From Acidobacteriota bacterium (GTDB lineage Bacteria; Actinomycetota; Acidimicrobiia; Spongiisociales; UBA5794), in NCBI GenBank assembly GCA_022574065.1, contig JACZST010000038.1, positions 1 through 11,295 on the forward strand: a DNA stretch of 11,295 nt, written 5' to 3'. Shown piece after piece: positions 1 through 6,481 of this stretch (the first letter of the stretch is position 1; each line of letters opens with the position of its first letter). Below the pieces are notes generated by a model. It worked only from the letters and a program-made list of their open reading frames with translations. It was not told the DNA's origin and made no database searches. A program made the position numbers and the translations under genes.

Positions 1-56
1 AGGGAAGTAGGGAAGTAGGGAAGTAGCGAGAAAGTAGCGAAGTAGCGAAGTAGCGA
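1..56. repeat. Degenerate octamer tandem array
   Basis: Seven period-8 units are visible: three AGGGAAGT copies at 1-24, a degenerate unit at 25-32, then AGTAGCGA copies at 33-56. The array is cut by the window edge, so its full length is unknown. It lies downstream of gltA, which reads towards it. It has no start codon with a plausible protein, and the short period suggests slippage-generated DNA. Confidence 0.85.
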
Positions 57-65
57 AGGAAGGCA

Positions 66-97
66 CTGATCTTCTGATCTACTGATCTACTGATCTA
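66..97. repeat. CTGATCTA octamer array overlapping gltA stop
   Basis: There are four head-to-tail octamers: CTGATCTT at 66-73 and CTGATCTA at 74-81, 82-89 and 90-97. The final CTA (95-97) is the reverse complement of the gltA TAG stop codon, so the array ends exactly inside the gene. It is separated from the AGGGAAGT-type array by about nine bases and has a different unit of the same length. Confidence 0.9.
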
Positions 98-1387
98 CCG
101 GTCTGCAAGCCTGACGAAGTCGCGTTCGACCTTGCCGACGTAGATCTGGCGCGGCCGCATGATCCGGGTTTCCGGATCCTCGGTCATCTCCTTCCACTGC
201 GCGATCCAGCCGGGTACTCGCCCGATCGAGAACAGCACCGTGAACATGCGCGAAGGGAATCCGAGAGCCCTGAAGATGATGCCCGAGTAGAAGTCGACGT
301 TGGGAAACAGCTTCCGCTCGATGAAGTAGTCATCTTGCAGCGCCGCCTGTTCGAGTTCCTTGGCGACCTCGAGCAGAGGGTCGGAGACGCCGACCGTGGC
401 CAGTACATCGTCGGCGTAGGTTCGTAGCACGATCGCCCGCGGGTCGTGGTTCTTGTAGACGCGGTGGCCGAAGCCCATGAGCTTGAAGGGATCGTCCGGA
501 TCCTTAGCCCGAGCGATCATGCTCTGAGCGTCCTCTTCCGGGTCCTCCACGATGGTCTTGAGCATCTCGATCACCTGCTGGTTGGCACCCCCATGCAGCG
601 GTCCCCATAGCGCACTGATCCCTGCCGCCACCGAAGTGAACAGGTTGGCTCGGCTCGACCCGACCCCCCTGACCATGGCAGTCGAGCAGTTCTGCTCGTG
701 GTCGGCATGCAGGATGAACAGGACGTTGAGAGCCCGAGCGATCACCGGGTCGACCTTGGTCTCCTCAGTGGGGAGGTGAAACATCATGTGCAAGAAGTTC
801 TCCACGTAGTCGAGCTCGCTGCGCGGGTAGTTGTAGGGCATGCCCATCGACTTCTTGTACGACCAAGCTGCGATCGTTGGCATCTTGGCAATGAGGCGGA
901 TGGCGCTCTCGATCACGGCCTCTTCATCGGATGGATCGTGGTACTCCTCATAGAAGGTGGAAATCGCATTCGTCGCTGACGCCATGATCGCCATCGGGTG
1001 GGCATTGTTGGGAAATGCGTCGAAGAACCGCTTCATCTCCTCCTTGACCAGGGCGTGGCCGGCGATGCCGCTATTCCATTCGGCGAGTTGCTGTTGATTC
1101 GGCAACTCGCCGAAGAGAAGGAGATAGGCGACTTCGAGGAACTCGGCGTTGAGGGCGAGGTCTTCGATGGAATACCCACGGTGACGGAGAATCCCCTCCG
1201 CCCCGTTGATGTACGTGATCGATGAGCGGGTACCCGCGGTGTTAGCGAATCCCGGGTCGAACGTGACGTCGCCTGTGATGTTGCGCAGGCTCGAGATCCC
1301 CAGGCCATCGTTTCCGATCGTGGGCTCGATGATCGGGAGCTCGAGCTGCTGGTCCCCGATGGTGAGCTCGGCGGTGCGATCGGTCAT
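95..1387 (-). CDS. gltA: Citrate synthase (type II, GltA-like)
   Basis: Condenses oxaloacetate and acetyl-CoA to citrate and CoA, the entry step of the TCA cycle in the cytoplasm. The 430-residue product matches the length of E. coli-type hexameric citrate synthases. It has HADHEQN at 227-233, GPLHGGAN at 262-269 with the active-site His265, MGFGHRVYKNHDPRA at 304-318 with the second catalytic His308, and NVDFYSGI at 363-370 with the catalytic Asp365. These align with E. coli His264, His305 and Asp362. The start is the ATG at 1385-1387; GGAAGGA, read on the minus strand (1399-1405), lies 11 bases upstream as a Shine-Dalgarno sequence. It is divergent from the phosphatidylinositol genes and functionally unrelated to them. 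Whether the enzyme is NADH-inhibited cannot be told from these motifs. Its stop codon lies inside an octamer array. Confidence 0.97.
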   Translation of the reverse strand: MTDRTAELTIGDQQLELPIIEPTIGNDGLGISSLRNITGDVTFDPGFANTAGTRSSITYINGAEGILRHRGYSIEDLALNAEFLEVAYLLLFGELPNQQQLAEWNSGIAGHALVKEEMKRFFDAFPNNAHPMAIMASATNAISTFYEEYHDPSDEEAVIESAIRLIAKMPTIAAWSYKKSMGMPYNYPRSELDYVENFLHMMFHLPTEETKVDPVIARALNVLFILHADHEQNCSTAMVRGVGSSRANLFTSVAAGISALWGPLHGGANQQVIEMLKTIVEDPEEDAQSMIARAKDPDDPFKLMGFGHRVYKNHDPRAIVLRTYADDVLATVGVSDPLLEVAKELEQAALQDDYFIERKLFPNVDFYSGIIFRALGFPSRMFTVLFSIGRVPGWIAQWKEMTEDPETRIMRPRQIYVGKVERDFVRLADR

Positions 1388-1438
1388 GTGTTACCACATC
1401 CTTCCAAACCATGGGGCCAAAGGGAGCCAGACACGTCC

Positions 1439-1444
1439 ATTGTA
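1439..1444 (-). promoter_or_regulatory. Candidate -10 element for gltA
   Basis: The minus strand reads TACAAT here, a good match to the actinobacterial housekeeping -10 consensus (TANNNT). Transcription would start near 1432, giving a leader of about 45 bases that includes the GGAAGGA ribosome-binding site. No clear TTGACA-like -35 is seen at the usual distance, which is common in this phylum. The identical hexamer occurs before pdxS. Confidence 0.45.
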
Positions 1445-1474
1445 CTGGCATCGCTGCCGATGGATGGGGTGTGG

Positions 1475-1480
1475 TACCTT
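1475..1480 (+). promoter_or_regulatory. Candidate -10 element for the PIM gene cluster
   Basis: TACCTT fits TANNNT and lies eight bases before the ATG at 1489, the start of a 17-codon ORF. A transcript starting at or next to that ATG would be leaderless. A recognisable -35 hexamer is missing. Together with the minus-strand TACAAT at 1439-1444 it makes a compact back-to-back promoter region between gltA and pgsA. Confidence 0.35.
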
Positions 1481-1488
1481 CGCGCACG

Positions 1489-1542
1489 ATGAAACTGGTG
1501 CGAAACGGAAATATCCCTCGAATTTTCCCGGGTGGCGCATGA
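1489..1542 (+). CDS. Candidate 17-codon leader ORF coupled to pgsA
   Basis: The ORF encodes MKLVRNGNIPRIFPGGA. Its TGA (1540-1542) overlaps the pgsA ATG (1539-1541) as ATGA, the same coupling seen between the genes downstream. It has no Shine-Dalgarno sequence, but a TACCTT -10-like hexamer ends eight bases before its ATG, so it could be read as a leaderless message that delivers ribosomes to pgsA. The peptide is basic near its N-terminus and proline/glycine-rich at its end; I do not recognise it. ATGA overlaps arise by chance often enough that conservation in relatives is needed to call it a real gene. Confidence 0.35.
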   Translation: MKLVRNGNIPRIFPGGA

Positions 1543-2126
1543 TCGAGCTCAAGGCGCGGAAGAAGATCGCGCCCATCCTGCAACCGATGGCGAGGGGTCT
1601 GGACAAGGTCGGCGTCACGCCGGCCATGGTGACCATCGTCGGTCTGCTGTTGACCATCGCAGGGTCGGTGTTGATCGCAACCGGCTTCTTGTGGCAAGGA
1701 GCCCTGGTGGCGACGATCGGGGTCGTTCTCGATGCCCTGGACGGCCCGCTGGCTCGGATTCAAGGCACAGCCACCCTCAAGGGGGCGTTTCTCGACGCGA
1801 TGTCGGATCGCATCGGTGAGATCGCCATCTGGGTAGGTCTCGCCGTCTATCTCAGAGAGGACCCGGTGGGGCTGATCCTGTGCATACTGGCGCTGGCCTT
1901 CTCCCTCCTCACCCCCTATGTGAGGTCCAAGGCCGAGTCTTGGGGAGCAGAGGGCCGTGGTGGGTGGATGGGTCGCGCCGAACGCATGATGCTGGCCCTG
2001 ACCGGCGTCTTTTTCGCAGGGTTCTGGGACCAGGTGTTGCTACCGATGCTGTGGATCATGGTCATCCTCACCGGGCTCACCGTAGCCCAGAGGATCCGGC
2101 GCACCTGGCAGCAGCTCCCCGGGTGA
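1539..2126 (+). CDS. pgsA: Phosphatidylinositol phosphate synthase (CDP-alcohol phosphotransferase)
   Basis: Membrane enzyme that joins CDP-diacylglycerol to inositol 3-phosphate to give phosphatidylinositol phosphate, the precursor of phosphatidylinositol and PIMs. The 195-residue protein carries the complete CDP-alcohol phosphotransferase signature D-x2-DG-x2-AR-x8-G-x3-D-x3-D: Asp65, Asp68, Gly69, Ala72, Arg73, Gly82, Asp86, Asp90. About six hydrophobic segments occur, near 29-49, 51-66, 93-105, 110-127, 150-163 and 166-183. The loop PYVRSKAES (126-134) and RAER (146-149) resemble the SYIKARAE and PER regions of M. tuberculosis PgsA1, which favours the inositol-phosphate enzyme over PG-phosphate or cardiolipin synthases. 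Position upstream of an acyltransferase and PimA matches Rv2612c-Rv2610c. Start ATG 1539 was chosen over upstream in-frame sequence, which does not resemble the family; GGTGG at 1531-1535 is a weak, close ribosome-binding site, so coupling to the leader ORF may matter. Confidence 0.92.
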   Translation: MIELKARKKIAPILQPMARGLDKVGVTPAMVTIVGLLLTIAGSVLIATGFLWQGALVATIGVVLDALDGPLARIQGTATLKGAFLDAMSDRIGEIAIWVGLAVYLREDPVGLILCILALAFSLLTPYVRSKAESWGAEGRGGWMGRAERMMLALTGVFFAGFWDQVLLPMLWIMVILTGLTVAQRIRRTWQQLPG

Positions 2127-3022
2127 GAGGCCTCTCCGGCTACCTTCTCTACCGTTTCCTGGCCGGCGTCCTCGGCCGTCTTCCTCCGGCGCTGGTGAGC
2201 CGTGGTGGACGCTGGATCGGGCGCCTCTTGTCCTATGCCGCAACCGAGCGACTGGCGCTGGCGCGGCGGCACATGCGGAGGGTGCTCGGGTCGGAGCCGT
2301 CTGAGGGCGAGATCACCGAGGCGGCTCGGGAGATGTTCGGGTGGTATGGGCGGTATTGGGCCGAGGTCTTCTGGTTTCGAGCATCGAGAACCGATTGGAT
2401 CCTGGAGCACGTGGACGTCGAAGGAGAGGTTCCGGTGTTCGCCGCCAGGGATGCCGGTCGCGGGATCATCTTTGCGGTGGCCCACCTGGGGAACTGGGAG
2501 GTGGCGGCACCGTTCTCCAACTCGCTCGGTCTCCCCATCATGTCTGTGGCCGAGGAACTGCCCAATCGCCGCATCACGGAATGGTTCGTCCAGACCAGAG
2601 CCGAATATGGGATCGAGATCTTCATCGCCGGCCGAGGATCACCATTGACCTCGCTGGCCAGGGGGCTCAAGGAGGGGAAGGTCGCCGCCCTCGTGTCTGA
2701 TCGGGACGTGACCGGAACGGGGATCGAGGTCGACTTCTTTGGTGAGCGGACGACGATGCCGGTGGGTCCGGTCGCACTCGCCGAGCTGACGGGCGCCGCG
2801 CTGTTTCCGATCGGAACCTACTTCAATGGCGACCGGTACCGCGTCGTCGCCTATCCCGAGATCGAGCCGGCGGACCACGAAAATCGAGAGGAGCGTTTCG
2901 CTCTCCGCACCCAGGCCCTTGCCGACGCCTTCGAGCGCATCATCAGCGAGGCGCCGACGCAGTGGCATATGTTTCAGCCCAACTGGCCCTCCGATCGCAC
3001 CTGGCTGGAGGAGCGACGATGA
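2123..3022 (+). CDS. patA: Phosphatidylinositol mannoside acyltransferase (PatA-like, lysophospholipid/HtrB family)
   Basis: Predicted to transfer a fatty acyl chain from acyl-CoA to the mannose of PIM1 or PIM2 at the inner face of the membrane, as M. tuberculosis Rv2611c does. The 299-residue product belongs to the lipid A biosynthesis (HtrB/LpxL) acyltransferase family. It shows the HLGNWE motif at 121-126 (H-x4-E, catalytic His121 and Glu126), the SDRDVTGTG and DFFGERTTMPVGP stretch at 192-216, and a C-terminal WHMFQPNW (281-288). Residues 5-25 form a hydrophobic N-terminal segment that may sit on the membrane. The start is GTG 2123, forming a GTGA overlap with the pgsA stop; no clear Shine-Dalgarno sequence is seen, so coupling is expected. 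LpxL proper is unlikely because no other lipid A gene is present and the neighbours are PIM genes. Confidence 0.9.
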   Translation: MRGLSGYLLYRFLAGVLGRLPPALVSRGGRWIGRLLSYAATERLALARRHMRRVLGSEPSEGEITEAAREMFGWYGRYWAEVFWFRASRTDWILEHVDVEGEVPVFAARDAGRGIIFAVAHLGNWEVAAPFSNSLGLPIMSVAEELPNRRITEWFVQTRAEYGIEIFIAGRGSPLTSLARGLKEGKVAALVSDRDVTGTGIEVDFFGERTTMPVGPVALAELTGAALFPIGTYFNGDRYRVVAYPEIEPADHENREERFALRTQALADAFERIISEAPTQWHMFQPNWPSDRTWLEERR

Positions 3023-4053
3023 GGGTGGCCGTTGTCTGCCCTTATGACCTGGATATTCCGGGTGGCGTCCAGGATCAGGCAACCCGCCTCGTGCCATGGC
3101 TCGAAGAAGCGGGTGTCGAAGCCAGGCTCGTCGGTCCGGGAGGGGAAGGGCCTGGGGGTGACGTGCTACCCGGTCGCACGACGATGCTCACAATCAATCG
3201 TTCTATGGCACCGGTGCGGCTCGATCCGCGAGTGGTGGGCTCGGTGCGGCGGGCGCTGGCCGGCTTCGATGTCGTCCACGTGCACGAGCCGTTGGTTCCG
3301 ATGGTCTCGGTTGGGGCGCTGTCTGTGTCCGGTCCCGCCAAGGTGGCGACCTTTCACGCCGACCCGCCCGTGTGGGTTCGTCGCCTGTACCGATACGGGC
3401 GCCCGGTGATACAGCAGGCGCTCCATGGGGTCCACGTGTTTACTGCGGTGAGCCCGGTCGCCGGCTCGGCGATCGACGGGATGGTCGAGTATCGCATCAT
3501 CCCGAACGGCGTCGATGTCGATGACTATGCCACCGGCCCAACGGTTCGGCACCGGGTGACCTTTCTTGGCCGCGACGACCCCCGCAAAGGCCTCTCGGTG
3601 ATACTGGAAGCTTGGCCACGGATCCGGGCCGCGGTGCCGGAGGCGGAACTCCATGTGATCGGCGCCGATCGTGCCGAGATGAACGGCGTGACCTTTCTGG
3701 ACCGGGTTGCCGAGGACGAGAAACGCCACGAATTGGCGGCATCGGAGATCCACGTCGCACCCAACCCCGGTGCCGAGAGCTTCGGTGTCGTCGTTCTGGA
3801 GGCGATGGCCGCCGGTTCTGCTGTCGTCGCATCGGCGATCCCCGCCTTCGAGTACGTAGCCGGCGGCGTAGCGACGATGGTCACCCCGGGTGATCCGATG
3901 GAGCTCGCTGCAGCCGTTGTCGAGCTTCTCCAGGACCCGGCCAAAGCAAGATCGATGGGGGAGGCGGCGCGGCAGCGCTCCATGGACTACGACGGCGCCG
4001 GGGTGGCGGCGCGATACATCGAGGCATACGAGGACGCCATCGCCCTGCGATGA
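3019..4053 (+). CDS. pimA: Phosphatidylinositol alpha-mannosyltransferase (PimA-like, GT4 family)
   Basis: Predicted to transfer mannose from GDP-mannose to the inositol ring of phosphatidylinositol, the first committed step of PIM synthesis, at the cytoplasmic membrane face. The 344-residue GT-B protein opens with PYDLDIPGGVQ (8-18), nearly identical to the PimA acceptor loop. It has TFHADP (111-116) with His113 matching the PimA catalytic-site His118, the phosphate-binding GRDDPRKG (184-191), and the GT4 E-x7-E motif from Glu253 to Glu261 in ESFGVVVLEAMAAG. GGAGGAG at 3007-3013 lies five bases before ATG 3019, a strong ribosome-binding site. The ATG overlaps the patA stop as ATGA. Unlike the mycobacterial cluster there is no Nudix gene after it. 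Another GT4 sugar specificity cannot be excluded by sequence alone, but the context and the GGVQ loop make PimA by far the best call. Confidence 0.93.
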   Translation: MRVAVVCPYDLDIPGGVQDQATRLVPWLEEAGVEARLVGPGGEGPGGDVLPGRTTMLTINRSMAPVRLDPRVVGSVRRALAGFDVVHVHEPLVPMVSVGALSVSGPAKVATFHADPPVWVRRLYRYGRPVIQQALHGVHVFTAVSPVAGSAIDGMVEYRIIPNGVDVDDYATGPTVRHRVTFLGRDDPRKGLSVILEAWPRIRAAVPEAELHVIGADRAEMNGVTFLDRVAEDEKRHELAASEIHVAPNPGAESFGVVVLEAMAAGSAVVASAIPAFEYVAGGVATMVTPGDPMELAAAVVELLQDPAKARSMGEAARQRSMDYDGAGVAARYIEAYEDAIALR

Positions 4054-4134
4054 CACTCTGGTAGCTCGTAGTGGGCACCGAGTACGAATCGGGTATCGGC
4101 AACTACCTCCTCTCGCTACATCCACCCCCATCGG

Positions 4135-4140
4135 TACAAT
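4135..4140 (+). promoter_or_regulatory. -10 element placing pdxS on a leaderless transcript
   Basis: TACAAT ends seven bases before the pdxS ATG at 4148, exactly where a transcript would start on the A of the start codon. No purine-rich Shine-Dalgarno sequence occurs between the hexamer and the ATG (the bases are CGATCCC). The 94-base gap after pimA thus probably holds an independent promoter. A -35 box is not evident. Confidence 0.6.
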
Positions 4141-4147
4141 CGATCCC

Positions 4148-5038
4148 ATGGAACCCACAGCTGAACACGGCACCGACCGGGTCAAGCGCGGCCTGGCGCA
4201 GCAACTCAAGGGCGGCGTCATCATGGATGTCGTCAGCGCCGACCAGGCCAAGATCGCCGAGGAAGCAGGCGCCGTCGCCGTCATGGCCCTCGAACGCATA
4301 CCGGCCGATATCCGTGCCCATGGAGGCGTGGCCCGCATGGCCGATCCGGCCAAGGTAGAACAGATCATCGCAATGGTGTCGATCCCGGTGATGGCAAAGG
4401 CTCGCATCGGTCACACCGTCGAGGCTCAGGTGCTGCAATCGCTCGGCGTCGACTACATCGACGAGTCGGAGGTCCTTACTCCGGTCGCCGACACCCATAT
4501 CGACAAGCGGGCGTTCACCGTTCCATTTGTGAACGGGGCCAAGGACCTCGGTGAAGCGCTTCGCCGTATTGGCGAGGGGGCGGCAATGATCAGGACCAAG
4601 GGTGAACCGGGCACGGGGAACGTGGTCGAAGCCGTCAAGCACATGCGGCTGATGACGGCGCAGATCCGCTCGCTCACCACGCTCGACGCCGACGAGCTAA
4701 TGAACGCTGCCAAGGACCTACGAGCGCCGTACCACCTGGTGGCCGAGGTCGCCGAGACCGGCGTGCTGCCCGTCGTCAACTTTGCAGCCGGAGGGATCGC
4801 CACCCCGTCCGATGCTGCGCTGATGATGCATCTCGGGTGCGACGGCGTTTTTGTCGGCTCCGGGATCTTCAAGTCGGGCGACCCCGATGTGCGAGCACGC
4901 GCCATCGTCGAGGCGACCACCTTCTACCAGGACCCGGAGAAGATCGCCAAGGTCTCGAAGAATCTCGGCGAAGCGATGGTCGGCATCAACATCGACACCA
5001 TGCCGGCCGAGGAGCGGATGCAGGATCGGGGCGACTGA
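4148..5038 (+). CDS. pdxS: Pyridoxal 5'-phosphate synthase, PdxS subunit
   Basis: Synthase subunit of the DXP-independent vitamin B6 pathway: it condenses ribose 5-phosphate, glyceraldehyde 3-phosphate and ammonia into pyridoxal 5'-phosphate in a dodecameric (beta/alpha)8 barrel, with ammonia supplied by PdxT. The 296-residue length is typical. Key residues are Asp27 in GGVIMDVV, the Schiff-base Lys84 in VMAKARIGH, and Lys151 in RTKGEPGTG, matching B. subtilis Asp24, Lys81 and Lys149. ALERIPADIR (47-56) and the phosphate-binding FAAGGIATP and VFVGSGIF regions are also intact. The start ATG 4148 fits the family N-terminus, where variable residues precede VKRGLAQQLKGGVIMD. pdxT follows after one base. 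M. tuberculosis places tesB2 between the two genes; here they are adjacent. Confidence 0.97.
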   Translation: MEPTAEHGTDRVKRGLAQQLKGGVIMDVVSADQAKIAEEAGAVAVMALERIPADIRAHGGVARMADPAKVEQIIAMVSIPVMAKARIGHTVEAQVLQSLGVDYIDESEVLTPVADTHIDKRAFTVPFVNGAKDLGEALRRIGEGAAMIRTKGEPGTGNVVEAVKHMRLMTAQIRSLTTLDADELMNAAKDLRAPYHLVAEVAETGVLPVVNFAAGGIATPSDAALMMHLGCDGVFVGSGIFKSGDPDVRARAIVEATTFYQDPEKIAKVSKNLGEAMVGINIDTMPAEERMQDRGD

Positions 5039-5039
5039 G

Positions 5040-5618
5040 GTGCGGGTCGGGGCCCTCGCACTCCAGGGTGACTTCCGAGAGCATCTGGCGATCATTGAAG
5101 GCCTTGGACACATCGGCGTCGAGGTACGCACCCCCGAAGAGCTCGACGACGTCGATGCGCTGATCGTCCCGGGTGGTGAATCGACCACGATCGGGCGGCT
5201 CGCCACAATCTACGGGCTGATCGAACCGGTGCGCCGGCGAATCGAGGAGGGAATGCCGGTGTTGGGGACTTGTGCGGGAATGATTTTTCTTGCGACGTCG
5301 ACGACCGGTCCCGACCAGCCTCAGCTCGGCGTGCTCGACGCCGTCGTCGAGCGAAATGCCTTTGGTCGCCAGGTTGACTCGTTCGAGATGGCTCTCGACG
5401 TCACCGGGCTCGACGGTCCGATCCATGCCGTGTTCATCCGCGCCCCATGGATCGACAAGGTTGGCGGATCGGTGGAGGTGCTGGCGACCGTCGCCGATCC
5501 CGAGACCGGACGCGACCGACCGGTCGTCGTTCGTCAAGACAACATCGTCGCCACATCGTTCCACCCAGAGTTGACTTCCGACGGCCGCCTGCACGAGCTG
5601 TTTCTCGGGGACCACTGA
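5040..5618 (+). CDS. pdxT: Pyridoxal 5'-phosphate synthase, PdxT glutaminase subunit
   Basis: Class I glutamine amidotransferase that hydrolyses glutamine and channels ammonia to PdxS. The 192-residue protein starts with VGALALQGDFREH (3-15) and has GGESTTI (45-51). It carries the triad Cys78 in GTCAGMIFLA plus His175 and Glu177 in TSFHPEL, equivalent to B. subtilis Cys79, His170 and Glu172. RNAFGRQVDSFE (105-116) is another family signature. The start is GTG 5040, one base after the pdxS TGA; it is the only start that gives the canonical short N-terminus. The Shine-Dalgarno sequence is weak, so coupling to pdxS is likely. The TGA shares its last base with the yebC ATG (TGATG). Confidence 0.96.
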   Translation: MRVGALALQGDFREHLAIIEGLGHIGVEVRTPEELDDVDALIVPGGESTTIGRLATIYGLIEPVRRRIEEGMPVLGTCAGMIFLATSTTGPDQPQLGVLDAVVERNAFGRQVDSFEMALDVTGLDGPIHAVFIRAPWIDKVGGSVEVLATVADPETGRDRPVVVRQDNIVATSFHPELTSDGRLHELFLGDH

Positions 5619-6358
5619 TGTCAGGCCACTCCAAATGGGCAAACATCAAGCACCGCAAAGGTCGACAGGACGCCAAGCGGGGCAAGGTCTTCGCCAAGCT
5701 GATCAAGGGTATCGAAGCCGCCGCCCGCGCCGGGGGCGGCGACCCGGCCGCCAGCCCCACTTTGGCTACGGCCATCCAGAAGGCGAAGGACGCCTCGGTG
5801 CCGAAGGACAACATCGAGCGTGCCGTCGCACGAGGCACGGGCGAGGCCGAGGGAGTCTCATACGAGGAGGTGTGGTACGAGGGGTACGCGCCGGGCGGCG
5901 TCGCTCTCTACGTTCAGGTGCTCACCGACAATCGGAACCGGGCGGCGGCGGACGTGCGCTCCGCGTTCACCAGGCACAACGGAAGCCTTGGCGAGCCGGG
6001 TTCGGTTGGTTACCTGTTCGAGCAGAAGGGCTACCTGCTCGTCTCGGGCGAAGAGGAAACCGTGATGCTCTGCGCTCTCGATGGTGGTGCCGACGATGTC
6101 ACGTCATCCGGCGATCAATGGGAGATCATCAGCCCGCCGTCCGAGCTCGGTGCGGTGCGCGCCGCCCTCGAGGATGCCGGGGTGCACATCGACCACGCTG
6201 AGGTGACCCAAATGCCCACCACCTCAGTGGCGGTCAACGAGGAAACCGCACCCAGAGTGCTTCGCCTCGTCGACGCTCTCGAGGACCTCGACGACGTACA
6301 GGCGGTCTACGCCAACTTCGACATCCCGGATGATGTACTGGTGAGTCTTGAGTCTTGA
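5618..6358 (+). CDS. yebC: YebC/PmpR-family protein (TACO1-like)
   Basis: Cytoplasmic YebC-family protein. Family members have been described as DNA-binding transcriptional regulators and, more recently, as ribosome-associated factors that ease translation of proline-rich stretches; this sequence does not tell which applies. The 246-residue product opens with the invariant MSGHSKWANIKHRK, then a basic helical region with AKLIKGI, the DNIERAVARGTG segment (about 67-78), YEGYAPGG (88-95) and TDNRNR (103-108). ATG 5618 overlaps the pdxT stop by one base, with GGGGA at 5607-5611 as a possible ribosome-binding site. It links pdxST to the ruv genes, as Rv2603c does in M. tuberculosis. Its last residues, SLES, and its TGA are encoded by the GAGTCTT array, so the C-terminus may have been reshaped by repeat growth. 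Confidence 0.95.
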   Translation: MSGHSKWANIKHRKGRQDAKRGKVFAKLIKGIEAAARAGGGDPAASPTLATAIQKAKDASVPKDNIERAVARGTGEAEGVSYEEVWYEGYAPGGVALYVQVLTDNRNRAAADVRSAFTRHNGSLGEPGSVGYLFEQKGYLLVSGEEETVMLCALDGGADDVTSSGDQWEIISPPSELGAVRAALEDAGVHIDHAEVTQMPTTSVAVNEETAPRVLRLVDALEDLDDVQAVYANFDIPDDVLVSLES

Positions 6359-6373
6359 GTCTTGAGTCCTGAG
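6343..6373 (+). repeat. GAGTCTT heptamer array across the yebC stop
   Basis: Three perfect GAGTCTT copies (6343-6349, 6350-6356, 6357-6363) are followed by GAGTCCT (6364-6370) and a partial GAG. The yebC TGA at 6356-6358 is formed at the junction of the second and third copies, so about two units lie inside the gene. A similar array in the opposite orientation begins at 6396, and the two could pair. Confidence 0.9.
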
Positions 6374-6395
6374 AAACCAGACCCTCGCCGCTTTT

Positions 6396-6443
6396 GCGAC
6401 TCATGACTGTTCACCCATGACTCTTGACTCGCGACTCGCAGTC
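6396..6443 (-). repeat. Degenerate heptamer array, opposite orientation
   Basis: Read on the plus strand the units are GCGACTC, ATGACTG, TTCACCC, ATGACTC, TTGACTC, GCGACTC and a partial GCAGTC, all in strict period-7 phase. On the minus strand this is a GAGTCNN array like the one at 6343-6373. The two face each other across 22 bases and could form a long imperfect hairpin; there is no following T-run, so termination is only a possibility. Confidence 0.8.
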
Positions 6444-6444
6444 C

Positions 6445-6472
6445 TTGGCTCGTCACAGCCACGCGCTACGCT
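6445..6472 (+). promoter_or_regulatory. Candidate ruvC promoter
   Basis: TTGGCT (6445-6450) and TACGCT (6467-6472) are separated by 16 bases and resemble -35 and -10 elements. The -10 ends nine bases before the ruvC ATG at 6482. The intervening bases CTCTAGAACAT hold no Shine-Dalgarno sequence, so a leaderless or very short-leadered message is likely. The promoter follows the heptamer array directly. Confidence 0.45.
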
Positions 6473-6481
6473 CTAGAACAT

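Noticed and set aside
1206..1538. Upstream in-frame extension of the PI-phosphate synthase
   Set aside because: It would overlap the N-terminal coding region of gltA and the promoter region, and the extra residues do not resemble the family; the ATG at 1539 gives the normal length.
4054..4134. Terminator between pimA and pdxS
   Set aside because: Only a five-base GGTAG/CTACC pair with a loop of about 38 bases is visible, with no T-run.
3166..4407. A 413-codon open frame on the minus strand opposite pimA and pdxS
   Set aside because: It spans two well-recognised plus-strand genes and their gap, resembles no family, and has the arginine-, histidine- and proline-rich composition of an antisense shadow in GC-rich DNA.
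6343..6443. CRISPR array
   Set aside because: Units are only seven bases with no unique spacers, and no cas gene is near.
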